Shown: one piece after another, positions 7,956-16,590 of the stretch
How the letters are laid out: every line of letters begins with the position of its first letter
Numbering within the stretch: position 1 is the first letter of the stretch
Assembly: GCF_012272815.1 (NCBI RefSeq)
Contig: NZ_JAAWWL010000001.1
Coordinates: 1,551,146-1,615,145, forward strand
Direction: 5' to 3'
DNA length: 64,000 nt
Source: Croceivirga thetidis
GTDB taxonomy: Bacteria; Bacteroidota; Bacteroidia; Flavobacteriales; Flavobacteriaceae
Made by a program: the position numbers and the translations under genes
Notes under the pieces: generated by a model
Told to the model about the DNA's origin: nothing
Seen by the model: only the letters and a program-made list of their open reading frames with translations
Databases searched by the model: none

Positions 7956-10151
7956 ATGAAGAAGAATTTTGCGTTTGGTTTTGTTGTTATGCTTATTGCG
8001 GTTGCTTCATGCAGTTTTACCAACAAATCTTTTGAGAGTAATGATAAGGATAAACTTCTATTAGACCTTATTACCTACGTTTTAGAACGAGGTCACTATG
8101 AACCCAAAGACATAAACGATACATTTTCTGCGAATGTTTATGAAGATTTTATTGACATTCTAGACCCTACCAAGCGTTATTTTTTGGCATCTGATATTCA
8201 AGAATTTGAAACATACAAATATCAAATAGATGATGAATTGAAGAATACTGAGATTACGTTCTTCAATTTAGTTTATGATCGATTGATGACACGGATGAAT
8301 GAAGCAAAAGATATTTATGCCGAAGTCTTGGAAGAGCCATTTGATTTTTCAAAGCAAGAAGAAATCAATATTGATTACAAAGATGAATCTTATGCTCAAA
8401 ATCGACAAGAACTCAAGGAACGTTGGAGAAAACAATTAAAATACAATGCCCTAGGGGTTTACGATAATAAAATTTCAATTCGTAAAACTGCTGTTTCTGG
8501 TGGTTCGTCGGATACCCAAGGTCCTGACATGGTCAGTGTTGATGTTGAAGCAAACATCAATACAACCCCGATAGAATTAAAAGATGTTACTCTTGCTGAA
8601 GTAGAGGCTGAAGCCCGTAAGAGTACGAAGACCACTCTTGATGAGTTTTTTGATTTCGTAGACGATTTAGAACGCAAGGATTGGTTTGTACAATACGTAA
8701 ATACCATTGTTGACGAATTTGACCCTCATACTTTTTACTTTGCACCAGAAGAAAAAGATAAATTCGATATCAACATTTCAGGAAAGTTCGAGGGTATTGG
8801 AGCACGTCTTCAAAAGAAGCCTGAAGGGGCAAAAATTGTTGAGATTATATCTGGTGGCCCCGTATGGAGGGATAAAAGCCTAGAAGTAGGCGACGAAATC
8901 ATAAAGGTTGGTCAAGAGAATGAAGAGCCAATCGATATTGTAGGTATGCGTTTAGACGACGCCATTAAGTTAATTAAAGGTCCAAAGGGAACTACCGTTG
9001 CACTTACAGTGCGTAAAGTAGATGGAAGTGTTGAAATAGTTTCAATTACCCGTGATGTGGTTGAACTTGAAGAGTCTTATGCGAAATCTGCAACTGTAAT
9101 TAAAAACAGTAAGAAGTTCGGTCTTATTCATTTGCCGAAGTTCTATGTTGATTTTGAAGATTATACCGAACGAAATGCTGCAACGGATGTTGCTAAAGAA
9201 GTAGAACGTTTAAAGCAAGCAGGTGCCGAAGGACTTATCTTGGATTTACGCGATAACGGTGGAGGATCTTTAAAGACAGTAGTTGAAATGGCAGGACTAT
9301 TCATCAAAGATGGTCCGATTGTACAGGTGAAATCCTCTGACAAGCGTAAAGAAGTTCACGAAGATAAAGATGAGCGAATCCAATGGGATGGTCCTCTAGT
9401 CATATTGGTAAATGAATTATCTGCCTCTGCGTCTGAAATTCTAGCCGCTGCAATGCAGGATTATAAAAGGGCCATTGTGATAGGTAGTAAACAAACCTTT
9501 GGTAAAGGAACGGTTCAAAATGTAATTCCATTGGATAATATTGTTCGAAGCAATGAACATGGAAATTTAGGAGCTATCAAATTAACGACCCAAAAGTTCT
9601 ATCGAATTAATGGGGGTTCAACACAACTTGAAGGTGTTAAAAGTGATATCGTAGTTCCAGACAGGTATTCCTACATTGATATTGGAGAAAGAGATCAAGA
9701 CAACCCATTAGGGTGGGATAAAATTACCCCGGCCGACTACCAATTCTGGGATGGTTATATTGATTACGAAGGTACCATTGCAAAAAGTCAGGCAAGAATG
9801 TCAATGAATCCTCAGATTCAATTGATTGAGGAAAACGCAAAATGGTTAAGTAAACAACAAGACCAAACCTTGGTATCGCTTAACTATGATAGCTATAAGA
9901 CCGATAGAGACAACGATAAAAAACAGTCGGATTATTTCAAAAAAATCTATGAATACGATTCAAAGCTTACGTTTGAGTCTTTGAAGTACGAAAAAGAATT
10001 GTTTGCCCAAGATCCTATTTTACGTGAAAAGCGTGACCGTTGGCACCAAGATTTGGCTAAAGATGTTTATGTCGAAGAAGCCATTAACGTATTGGAAGAT
10101 TTAAAAATGGACGTTTTACGTAACAAGAACAAATCTTCAGTAAAGGGATAA
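7956..10151 (+). CDS. Tail-specific C-terminal processing protease (Prc/CtpA type, S41), lipoprotein
   Basis: Envelope protease that degrades or trims proteins from their C-termini. The 731-residue protein starts with a signal peptide ending in V-A-S-C19 (lipobox). After an N-terminal helical domain there is a PDZ domain (about 265-350, with F-E-G-I-G-A) and an S41 protease core: the nucleophile lies in the S-A-S-A-S run at 489-493 and the general base is K517 in TFGKGTVQ. A long C-terminal region typical of Prc (about 545-731) follows. It is transcribed alone, divergently from surE, and ends at a perfect 12-bp-stem terminator. Confidence 0.93.
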   Translation: MKKNFAFGFVVMLIAVASCSFTNKSFESNDKDKLLLDLITYVLERGHYEPKDINDTFSANVYEDFIDILDPTKRYFLASDIQEFETYKYQIDDELKNTEITFFNLVYDRLMTRMNEAKDIYAEVLEEPFDFSKQEEINIDYKDESYAQNRQELKERWRKQLKYNALGVYDNKISIRKTAVSGGSSDTQGPDMVSVDVEANINTTPIELKDVTLAEVEAEARKSTKTTLDEFFDFVDDLERKDWFVQYVNTIVDEFDPHTFYFAPEEKDKFDINISGKFEGIGARLQKKPEGAKIVEIISGGPVWRDKSLEVGDEIIKVGQENEEPIDIVGMRLDDAIKLIKGPKGTTVALTVRKVDGSVEIVSITRDVVELEESYAKSATVIKNSKKFGLIHLPKFYVDFEDYTERNAATDVAKEVERLKQAGAEGLILDLRDNGGGSLKTVVEMAGLFIKDGPIVQVKSSDKRKEVHEDKDERIQWDGPLVILVNELSASASEILAAAMQDYKRAIVIGSKQTFGKGTVQNVIPLDNIVRSNEHGNLGAIKLTTQKFYRINGGSTQLEGVKSDIVVPDRYSYIDIGERDQDNPLGWDKITPADYQFWDGYIDYEGTIAKSQARMSMNPQIQLIEENAKWLSKQQDQTLVSLNYDSYKTDRDNDKKQSDYFKKIYEYDSKLTFESLKYEKELFAQDPILREKRDRWHQDLAKDVYVEEAINVLEDLKMDVLRNKNKSSVKG

Positions 10152-10172
10152 TCCTTAGAAAAGCCTTTTGAT

Positions 10173-10200
10173 AAAGCCCTGTCAGTTTTGACAGGGCTTT
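10173..10200 (+). terminator. Rho-independent terminator after the Prc-like gene
   Basis: Perfect inverted repeat: AAAGCCCTGTCA at 10173-10184, loop GTTT, TGACAGGGCTTT at 10189-10200. The 12-bp GC-rich stem lies 21 bases after the stop codon. It separates the protease gene from the endonuclease gene. Confidence 0.85.
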
Positions 10201-10213
10201 GTATTTTGTGCCC

Positions 10214-11011
10214 ATGAAGCGAAAAACGGTTTATTCCATTTTACTTATAACTTGCATTGTCGGGTTTTGGCTCTTCGAAAACTTTTATACACCTGATACC
10301 TATTCGGATGAAGCTTTAGGTAATGAAATAGCACAAAATGACGAGTACTTCCCAAGCACAACAAGAGGAGTAATCATCAAACATAACTTTTATTCACTAT
10401 CCTACAGCGAACCCCATGAACAGGCCGAATGGGTTTATTATGAATTAAAGAAATCGCATCTAACAAACGATGATAGAAGGCGGCCCTATTTTATTGAAGA
10501 CCCAAAGGTTCCGTCAAAATCGGCAGACTGGCGCAATTATAAAAACTCTGGTTTTGACCGAGGGCATCTTTGTCCCGCTGGGGATCGAAGGTTTTCAGAA
10601 CAGGCGTACAATGAGACCTTCTATACGAGTAATATTTCCCCTCAAAAAAAGGATTTCAACGCAGGGGTTTGGAACCGCTTGGAGCAACAGGTTCGTTATT
10701 GGTGCAGACGTCATGGAGACTTAACGGTTATCACCGGTGGAGTGCTTACCGATAGTTTAAAAGAGATTGGTTCCGAAGATGTTGATGTTCCTGAACACTA
10801 TTACAAAATTATTTTTCGTGGCGTTGGTCAAGATTTAAAAGCACTTTGTTTTCTGGTTCCGCACGAAGAATCCGCTCGTTCGCTTGAGCACTTTTTGGTG
10901 CCTATTGATAAACTTGAACAATTAACAGGGATAGACTTTTTTGAAAGGCTACCAAAAACTATACAATCACATTTGGAACGAAATGTGAATTCAGAGGGAT
11001 GGAAATTCTAA
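10214..11011 (+). CDS. DNA/RNA non-specific endonuclease (NUC1 / Endonuclease_NS family), membrane-anchored or secreted
   Basis: Sugar-nonspecific nuclease of the Serratia nuclease type. The catalytic D-R-G-H motif is at 115-118, and the metal-ligand asparagine N149 stands in the N-x3-W-x2-LE arrangement typical of the family. An N-terminal hydrophobic stretch (about 5-22) acts as signal peptide or anchor, so the enzyme works outside the cytoplasm. I chose the ATG at 10214 (265 residues); the TTG at 10199 lies inside the preceding terminator stem and would add only five residues. It converges on rodA with one base between the stop codons. Likely use is scavenging of extracellular nucleic acid. 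Confidence 0.93.
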   Translation: MKRKTVYSILLITCIVGFWLFENFYTPDTYSDEALGNEIAQNDEYFPSTTRGVIIKHNFYSLSYSEPHEQAEWVYYELKKSHLTNDDRRRPYFIEDPKVPSKSADWRNYKNSGFDRGHLCPAGDRRFSEQAYNETFYTSNISPQKKDFNAGVWNRLEQQVRYWCRRHGDLTVITGGVLTDSLKEIGSEDVDVPEHYYKIIFRGVGQDLKALCFLVPHEESARSLEHFLVPIDKLEQLTGIDFFERLPKTIQSHLERNVNSEGWKF

Positions 11012-11012
11012 T

Positions 11013-12293
11013 TTAATTTTCCATTAGTCGTGAAGCGTCCAGTTTCAAAAAAATAAAGAGCATTGCCGTAAAGAATAATAGTCCTGAACCACCATAACTG
11101 AAAAAGGGTAGTGGAATTCCGATAGTAGGTAGTAGGCCGATGACCATTCCAATGTTAATAACATAATGAAAGAATAAAACTGAAATTACCCCATAGCCGA
11201 ACATTCTTGAGAAATCACGTTTTTGTCTTTCCGCAAGGTTCAATAGTCGAATAAAGAAGAGCGTGTAAAGAATGATAACAATCGAAGTTCCAAAAAAGCC
11301 CCATTCTTCACCTAAAGAACTAAAAATGTAATCTGTGTGCTGTTCAGGAACAAAGTTTCCTTTGGTGCGGGTGCCCTCTAGAAAGCCCTTCCCCCAAAAG
11401 CCCCCTGATTCAATTGCTTTTTCAGCCTGATAGGTATTGTAACCAATAGTCTTTTTTATCTGCTCCAATTTTCGTTCATCATCTTCTAGCCCTAGCCAAA
11501 GGTCGAAGCGATTACGATGTCTTTCCTCAAAGATTTCAGTATATACGAATCTTACGGAGAGTGAATAGAGTACACATATGGTCAAAAACACAGCCATAGG
11601 TAAGGTAGGCACTTTAAGTGTTGGCTTTTTGAATAGGTAAAACAAAGAGGTCAGCATTCCCAAGCCTATAACAATCCATACTACACCATAAATCAGGGTC
11701 AGTACGAAAAGGAGTACCAATAATAGCGCAATGCCCAAATAATAAATGGGAAGCCCTTCCCTAAACAGCACAAAAAAAAGTGCAAAATAGACCAAAGCAC
11801 TTCCAGGATCAGGTTGGGGCAATATCAGTACTACCGGTATGATAATAATCAAAATGGCATATAGCTGGTGCTTTCTTCTTTTGATATCGGTTTGAATGTC
11901 ACTTAAATATTTTGCAAGTGCCATAATGGTGGCCAATTTGGCCAACTCGGAGGGCTGGAGGTTCATAAAACCCAAATCGTACCATGAAGTTGCACCGCCG
12001 ATTGTTTTTCCAAATAAAAAAAGGCCCAGCAAGAGCACAAGCGAAATGATGTAAAAAATGCTTCCGAAACGTTCAAAAAAGGTAGAATTAAAAAAAAAGA
12101 TACTTATTCCAATTACAATTGAAAGCAGGATGAAGAACAATTGTTTGCCATATTCCGTGGCCAAGTTCAACAGTGCGACATTCTCCTCTTCTACCGTTGT
12201 GCTATAGATATTTGCCCAACCGGCCCCTACAAGAACCAAATATAAGAGTATGGTAATCCAATCGATTCGTCTTAATAGACTGTCACCATACAT
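11013..12293 (-). CDS. rodA: Rod-shape-determining protein RodA (SEDS glycosyltransferase)
   Basis: Peptidoglycan polymerase of the SEDS family, polytopic inner-membrane protein, partner of PBP2. The 426 residues have about ten membrane segments; the family signature region near the C-terminus (GLLPTIGIPLPFFSYGGSG) is intact. Its start overlaps the end of the PBP2 gene by 11 bases. Order on the minus strand is mreB, mreC, mreD, mrdA, rodA, the classic elongasome operon. There is a long cytoplasmic/periplasmic insert around residues 245-300, common in Bacteroidota members. Confidence 0.95.
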   Translation of the reverse strand: MYGDSLLRRIDWITILLYLVLVGAGWANIYSTTVEEENVALLNLATEYGKQLFFILLSIVIGISIFFFNSTFFERFGSIFYIISLVLLLGLFLFGKTIGGATSWYDLGFMNLQPSELAKLATIMALAKYLSDIQTDIKRRKHQLYAILIIIIPVVLILPQPDPGSALVYFALFFVLFREGLPIYYLGIALLLVLLFVLTLIYGVVWIVIGLGMLTSLFYLFKKPTLKVPTLPMAVFLTICVLYSLSVRFVYTEIFEERHRNRFDLWLGLEDDERKLEQIKKTIGYNTYQAEKAIESGGFWGKGFLEGTRTKGNFVPEQHTDYIFSSLGEEWGFFGTSIVIILYTLFFIRLLNLAERQKRDFSRMFGYGVISVLFFHYVINIGMVIGLLPTIGIPLPFFSYGGSGLLFFTAMLFIFLKLDASRLMEN

Positions 12294-14157
12294 ACTCGTT
12301 TATCTTAAATGGTTCGCCACTGAATGGTTTTTCATATTCTTTTTCTAGCGTGGTATTGAACATACGATACTCCAAGTCTTTTCTGGTTATATCACCCTTT
12401 AAATACTTTTCAATCATCAAGGATGCTATATGACCTGCATAACGTGCCCCATAATACCCATGTTCAATATAAACCGATATCGCGATTTTAGGGTTTTCAA
12501 CGGGAGCAAAAGCCACAAAAACCGAGTGGTCAGTGAGTTGTACTTTTTTACCATCAATACGGGTAAAGTTTTCTACCGTTCCAGTTTTTCCGGCAATGGT
12601 TATATCGGGAATTCTAAGGCGATTTGCCGTTCCGTACTTATAAACATTTGCCATTCCTTCAATAACGGGTTCAAAATGTTCTTTATCAATCGTAGTATAT
12701 CGACGTTCGGTAAACTTGGGGTCAATGGCACTTGAACCTCCAACCCTTTTTATCAAATGAGGGGTATAGAAATAACCACGGTTTGCTATGGCGGCAGTCA
12801 TATTAGCCAATTGTAATGGAGTAGCTGCGACCTCACCTTGGCCAATTGAATTTGAAATTATGGTTGGCGAATACCAACGGCCATCGCCGTACCACTTATC
12901 ATAAAACTCTTTTGTTGGAATTCTACCAGGCCTGCCCGTAGGTAAATCAATTCCCAGGTAGTTTCCAAGACCGAAACTTCGCATATGGTTTTCCCAAACA
13001 TCCATACCTTCATCGGTGGTTTCGTACTTGCCATAAATATTTCTGAAAGTTCCTGCGAAATAGGCATTGCAAGAAGTGAATATTCCAGAATTCATATTCC
13101 TTATACCACCACCACAATGGCAAAGCTTTTTTGTTTTTTTCTTTCCGACATAAAACCCGTTGTAGCAGGTAAATTTGGTTTTTGGCGTTATTACACCTTC
13201 TTGTAGAGCAACCAAGGCATTTAAGGCTTTAAAAGGAGAACCCGGTGATTGTTCTGATAAAATCGAACGGTCCCAGGTAGGTCTTGAAATGCTATCGTAA
13301 TGTAGTTTGCTGTAATTTCTTGACCGTTCACGACCCACTAATAATGCTGGGTCATATGATGGGCCTGAAATCATTGTCAATACTTCACCGGTCTTGGGTT
13401 CAATTGCAACAATACCACCCCGTTTTCCAACCATTAATTTTTCACCATACTCTTGAAGGGCTTTATCAATAGTGATGTGAATTTCAGTTCCTAATTCCGG
13501 TAAGGTGTCCAGCTTCCCTTCTTTATATGGCCCAATGGCGCGATTAAAGCGATCTTTTTGTATGAACTTTACACCTTTTCGTCCACGAAGGAATTCTTCG
13601 TATTGTTTTTCAATTCCCGTGCGACCAATAAGTTCCCCAGCAGTGTAATATTTATTGGTGCTCAAGTCGGTTTCATTTACCTCACTGATATAACCGAGTA
13701 CATTAGCAGAGGAATTCGTCTTGTAGTCCCTTAATGAACGTTTCTGAATATAAAAACCGGTATACTTTCGCATCTTCTCTTGAAGACTGGCATAATCTTC
13801 TTTGGAGAGTTGGGCTACCAGAACCGAAGGAAGTCTTGGAGAGTAGTTCCTGGCTTTTTCAAGTCTCTTTAGAAAATCACTTTTCGAGATTCCCAATAGT
13901 CCACAGAATTCAAGAGTGTCCAAAGGTTTTGTCTCCCTAGGTATCACCATAACATCATAGGCCGTTTGATTGCCGACCAATAAATTTCCATTGCGATCAT
14001 AAATGTATCCCCGTTCAGGATAATCGTAAACAGCTTTTACCGCAGAATCATCTAGCACACGGTTAGACGAGAAACTAAATAGCTGCATATACGAGAGCCT
14101 TCCGATATAAACGAAACCTATGACTATGACAAACGAAAAGAGAAGTAGTTTTTTCAT
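12283..14157 (-). CDS. mrdA: Penicillin-binding protein 2 (peptidoglycan D,D-transpeptidase)
   Basis: Class B PBP that cross-links peptidoglycan during cell elongation together with RodA. One N-terminal membrane anchor (about 4-22) is followed by the PBP dimerisation domain and the transpeptidase domain. Active-site motifs: S307-P-F-K310 (SxxK, in SPGSPFK), S-N-S-I-G-Q-G for the second motif, and K-T-G-T in IAGKTGTVEN. Length 624 is normal. It overlaps rodA by 11 bases and follows mreD after 22 bases. Confidence 0.95.
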   Translation of the reverse strand: MKKLLLFSFVIVIGFVYIGRLSYMQLFSFSSNRVLDDSAVKAVYDYPERGYIYDRNGNLLVGNQTAYDVMVIPRETKPLDTLEFCGLLGISKSDFLKRLEKARNYSPRLPSVLVAQLSKEDYASLQEKMRKYTGFYIQKRSLRDYKTNSSANVLGYISEVNETDLSTNKYYTAGELIGRTGIEKQYEEFLRGRKGVKFIQKDRFNRAIGPYKEGKLDTLPELGTEIHITIDKALQEYGEKLMVGKRGGIVAIEPKTGEVLTMISGPSYDPALLVGRERSRNYSKLHYDSISRPTWDRSILSEQSPGSPFKALNALVALQEGVITPKTKFTCYNGFYVGKKKTKKLCHCGGGIRNMNSGIFTSCNAYFAGTFRNIYGKYETTDEGMDVWENHMRSFGLGNYLGIDLPTGRPGRIPTKEFYDKWYGDGRWYSPTIISNSIGQGEVAATPLQLANMTAAIANRGYFYTPHLIKRVGGSSAIDPKFTERRYTTIDKEHFEPVIEGMANVYKYGTANRLRIPDITIAGKTGTVENFTRIDGKKVQLTDHSVFVAFAPVENPKIAISVYIEHGYYGARYAGHIASLMIEKYLKGDITRKDLEYRMFNTTLEKEYEKPFSGEPFKINEYVW

Positions 14158-14179
14158 TTAAGAATTCTTAAACCCTCAT

Positions 14180-14692
14180 TTACTCCCTATTCAAGGCGAA
14201 CAATGAACTTAACAGTAAGGATAAAATTAAACTAGCTATACCTATAAACAGAATCTTTTTCAAAATTAGCAGGAAATGGGAGAAACTTAAAATTTCGAGC
14301 GAATAGAAAATCGTATGGTGTATAAAAATCAAAACAGCCAAAAAGGTAACCCTTTGGACCAAGGTGGTATTCTTGAAGGTAAAGCCTTGAAAATCGACTG
14401 CTGCACCAAAGCTAAATCGCATGATAAGTGGTCTCAAAAAGGCAACAGTCAATAATGATGTTGAGTGTATTGCCAATGTATCCGAAAATACATCTATGGC
14501 AAATCCCAATAAAAAACTTGCAATTAGAAAAATTGACCTGTTCGTTCTCAGTGGATACCAATACACAAATAGCACATAGACCATTGGATTGATAAAACCC
14601 AAAAATCCCAAATCATTAAAAATTAGAACCTGGGCAAGGAGCAGCATTAGAAAACGCAAAGCAAGAACTAAGAAGGTGTTGTTAATTTGCAT
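14180..14692 (-). CDS. mreD: Rod-shape-determining protein MreD
   Basis: Small polytopic inner-membrane protein of the elongasome. I place the start at the ATG whose first base is 14692 (protein begins MQINNTFLVLAL, 170 residues), overlapping mreC by 11 bases. A longer reading from 14788 would add 32 residues inside mreC without membrane character. The protein has about five hydrophobic segments. Sequence identity of MreD is always low; the assignment relies on size, topology and position between mreC and mrdA. Confidence 0.88.
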   Translation of the reverse strand: MQINNTFLVLALRFLMLLLAQVLIFNDLGFLGFINPMVYVLFVYWYPLRTNRSIFLIASFLLGFAIDVFSDTLAIHSTSLLTVAFLRPLIMRFSFGAAVDFQGFTFKNTTLVQRVTFLAVLIFIHHTIFYSLEILSFSHFLLILKKILFIGIASLILSLLLSSLFALNRE

Positions 14693-15500
14693 TTCTAGTT
14701 GAATTTTCAAGTTGAATTTGCTCTCTTCGATACCGGCTTTTAATAACGTATATAGCGTTGAGGTTTGCCATATCATTAAAGAGCCCAACGTCTATTGTGT
14801 AAAAGCTCTTTGACGTATTCAAGTCGTATTTCTTTATCACTCCAATCGGAATGTTCTCTGGGAATATGCTCGACATTCCACCTGTTACTATAGTGTCACC
14901 CACAACCAAAGGCACTGATTTTGGAATGTCAACAAGTTGAACCTCATTATAATTTTCTGTATCCCATGTCAGGGAACCAAAATAATTGGTGTTTTTGATT
15001 TTGGCGTTAATGATTGATTTGGTATTCAAGAGGCTTTGAACCGTAGCAAAATTTAAGGATGTGTTTTCAACAATCCCCAAAAGTCCTTTTGAAGTAATAA
15101 CTCCCATATCTTGAACAAGACCGTGTTTTTTGCCTTTATTGATGGTTATGTAATTGTTCGGTGAATTGTAACTATTATTGATAACTACTCCACCAATTAC
15201 TTCGAATGACCAATTCTCCGAATCGGTATTTTCTTGTGGTCCGTTTTGCTGATTAAAAAGTTGGTTGCGCAAAAGTCTATTCTCTTCAAGTAATACCTCA
15301 TTAGCTTCACGTAAATCAAAGTAGGAGGTCAGGTTATTTGAAATTTGATAGACATTTCCGGTCAGCCATCGAGAGCTATTGAAAACTTTTGATTGATGAT
15401 AGGAATGGGAGCGAAAGGTTAATGTCAGCGAAATCAGTAAGAGAATACCAAATAAGAATGTATTTCTATTACTGAGTATATAGTCTAGTAATCGCTGCAT
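14682..15500 (-). CDS. mreC: Rod-shape-determining protein MreC
   Basis: Bitopic protein that links MreB to PBP2 in the periplasm. One N-terminal membrane segment (about 12-28), then a coiled-coil stretch rich in L, N and E (about 60-85), then the beta-domain with GLLGIVEN and the T-G-G-M-S-S-I-F-P segment. Length 272 is typical. It lies 12 bases after mreB and overlaps mreD. Confidence 0.95.
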   Translation of the reverse strand: MQRLLDYILSNRNTFLFGILLLISLTLTFRSHSYHQSKVFNSSRWLTGNVYQISNNLTSYFDLREANEVLLEENRLLRNQLFNQQNGPQENTDSENWSFEVIGGVVINNSYNSPNNYITINKGKKHGLVQDMGVITSKGLLGIVENTSLNFATVQSLLNTKSIINAKIKNTNYFGSLTWDTENYNEVQLVDIPKSVPLVVGDTIVTGGMSSIFPENIPIGVIKKYDLNTSKSFYTIDVGLFNDMANLNAIYVIKSRYRREQIQLENSTRNAN

Positions 15501-15512
15501 TCAATAGGATGA

Positions 15513-16541
15513 CTATTTTATAAGGATGTTCTTGTAACGCTCAATATTTTTCAAGGCAATTCCTGTACCACGTACTACCGCTCGTAAGGGGTCCTCGGCA
15601 ATATAAACTGGCAGGTCGGTTTTTTGCGACAGGCGCTTATCCAGACCTCGTAACATCGAACCACCACCGGCCATGTAAATACCTGTGTTGTATATATCAG
15701 CTGCAAGTTCTGGCGGTGTTTGCGAAAGGGTTTCCATTACTGCATCTTCAATTCGAAGAATACTCTTGTCAAGTGCTTTTGCTATTTCACGGTAAGAGAT
15801 GGATACCTGTTTTGGTTTTCCTGTCAATAAATCCCTTCCCTGAATTTGTTTATCATCAGGTGGTGACTGCAGATCTTCGGTAGCTGAACCTATTTCGATT
15901 TTGATTGCCTCTGCCGTACTCTCACCAACATAAAGGTTATGCTGCGTACGCATGTAATAGATGATATCATTTGTAAAAACATCACCTGCAATCTTAACCG
16001 ATTTGTCACACACAATTCCCCCTAAGGCGATAACTGCAATTTCAGTAGTACCACCTCCGATATCAACAATCATATTACCCTTGGGCTGCATTATATCCAA
16101 ACCAATACCTATGGCAGCCGCCATTGGTTCATGAATCAAATAAACCTCTTTTCCATTAACGCGTTCTGCAGATTCACGTACAGCGCGCATTTCAACTTCG
16201 GTAATACCTGACGGTATACAGATGACCATTCGCAGTGCAGGTGGAAACCACTTCTTTTTCAAGGCTGGAATGTTCTTGATAAACATGTTTATCATTTTTT
16301 CCGAAGCATCGAAATCAGCAATCACCCCATCTTTTAATGGGCGGATGGTTTTAATATTTTCATGGGTTTTTCCTTGCATCATATTGGCCTCACGACCAAC
16401 CGCAATGATTTTACCTGACATGCGGTCACGGGCCACAATAGAAGGGCTATCGACCACTACTTTATCCAAATGAATTATGAGGGTGTTTGCCGTACCTAGG
16501 TCAATCGCTATCTCCTCCGTCATGAAATCAAAGAATCCCAT
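15513..16541 (-). CDS. mreB: Rod-shape-determining protein MreB (bacterial actin)
   Basis: Actin-like ATPase that forms membrane-bound filaments and guides cell-wall elongation. Phosphate-binding loop 1 (DLGTANTLI) is at about 14-22 and loop 2 (DIGGGTTEIAVI) at about 165-176; the C-terminal adenosine motif (AGGGSMLRGL) is also present. Length 342 matches. It heads the mreBCD-mrdA-rodA operon, 49 bases after purH; a TACTTTTG box in that gap could give it its own promoter. Confidence 0.97.
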   Translation of the reverse strand: MGFFDFMTEEIAIDLGTANTLIIHLDKVVVDSPSIVARDRMSGKIIAVGREANMMQGKTHENIKTIRPLKDGVIADFDASEKMINMFIKNIPALKKKWFPPALRMVICIPSGITEVEMRAVRESAERVNGKEVYLIHEPMAAAIGIGLDIMQPKGNMIVDIGGGTTEIAVIALGGIVCDKSVKIAGDVFTNDIIYYMRTQHNLYVGESTAEAIKIEIGSATEDLQSPPDDKQIQGRDLLTGKPKQVSISYREIAKALDKSILRIEDAVMETLSQTPPELAADIYNTGIYMAGGGSMLRGLDKRLSQKTDLPVYIAEDPLRAVVRGTGIALKNIERYKNILIK

Positions 16542-16576
16542 ATAGTTTGGCTGTTTTAATTATTGTAAAATAACGG

Positions 16577-16584
16577 CAAAAGTA
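16577..16584 (-). promoter_or_regulatory. Possible promoter -7 box for the mre operon
   Basis: Minus-strand TACTTTTG, exact match to TAnnTTTG, 35 bases before the mreB ATG in the 49-base gap after purH. No TTG at standard spacing is seen, so weak evidence; it would let mreB be expressed apart from purH. Confidence 0.35.
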
Positions 16585-16590
16585 GTGAAA

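Noticed and set aside
10199-10213. TTG upstream start for the endonuclease
   Set aside because: It lies inside the right arm of the preceding terminator hairpin; the ATG at 10214 gives a standard signal-anchor start.
14693-14788. Longer MreD starting inside mreC
   Set aside because: The extra 32 residues are polar and unlike MreD; the ATG at 14692 gives the usual size and an 11-base overlap.
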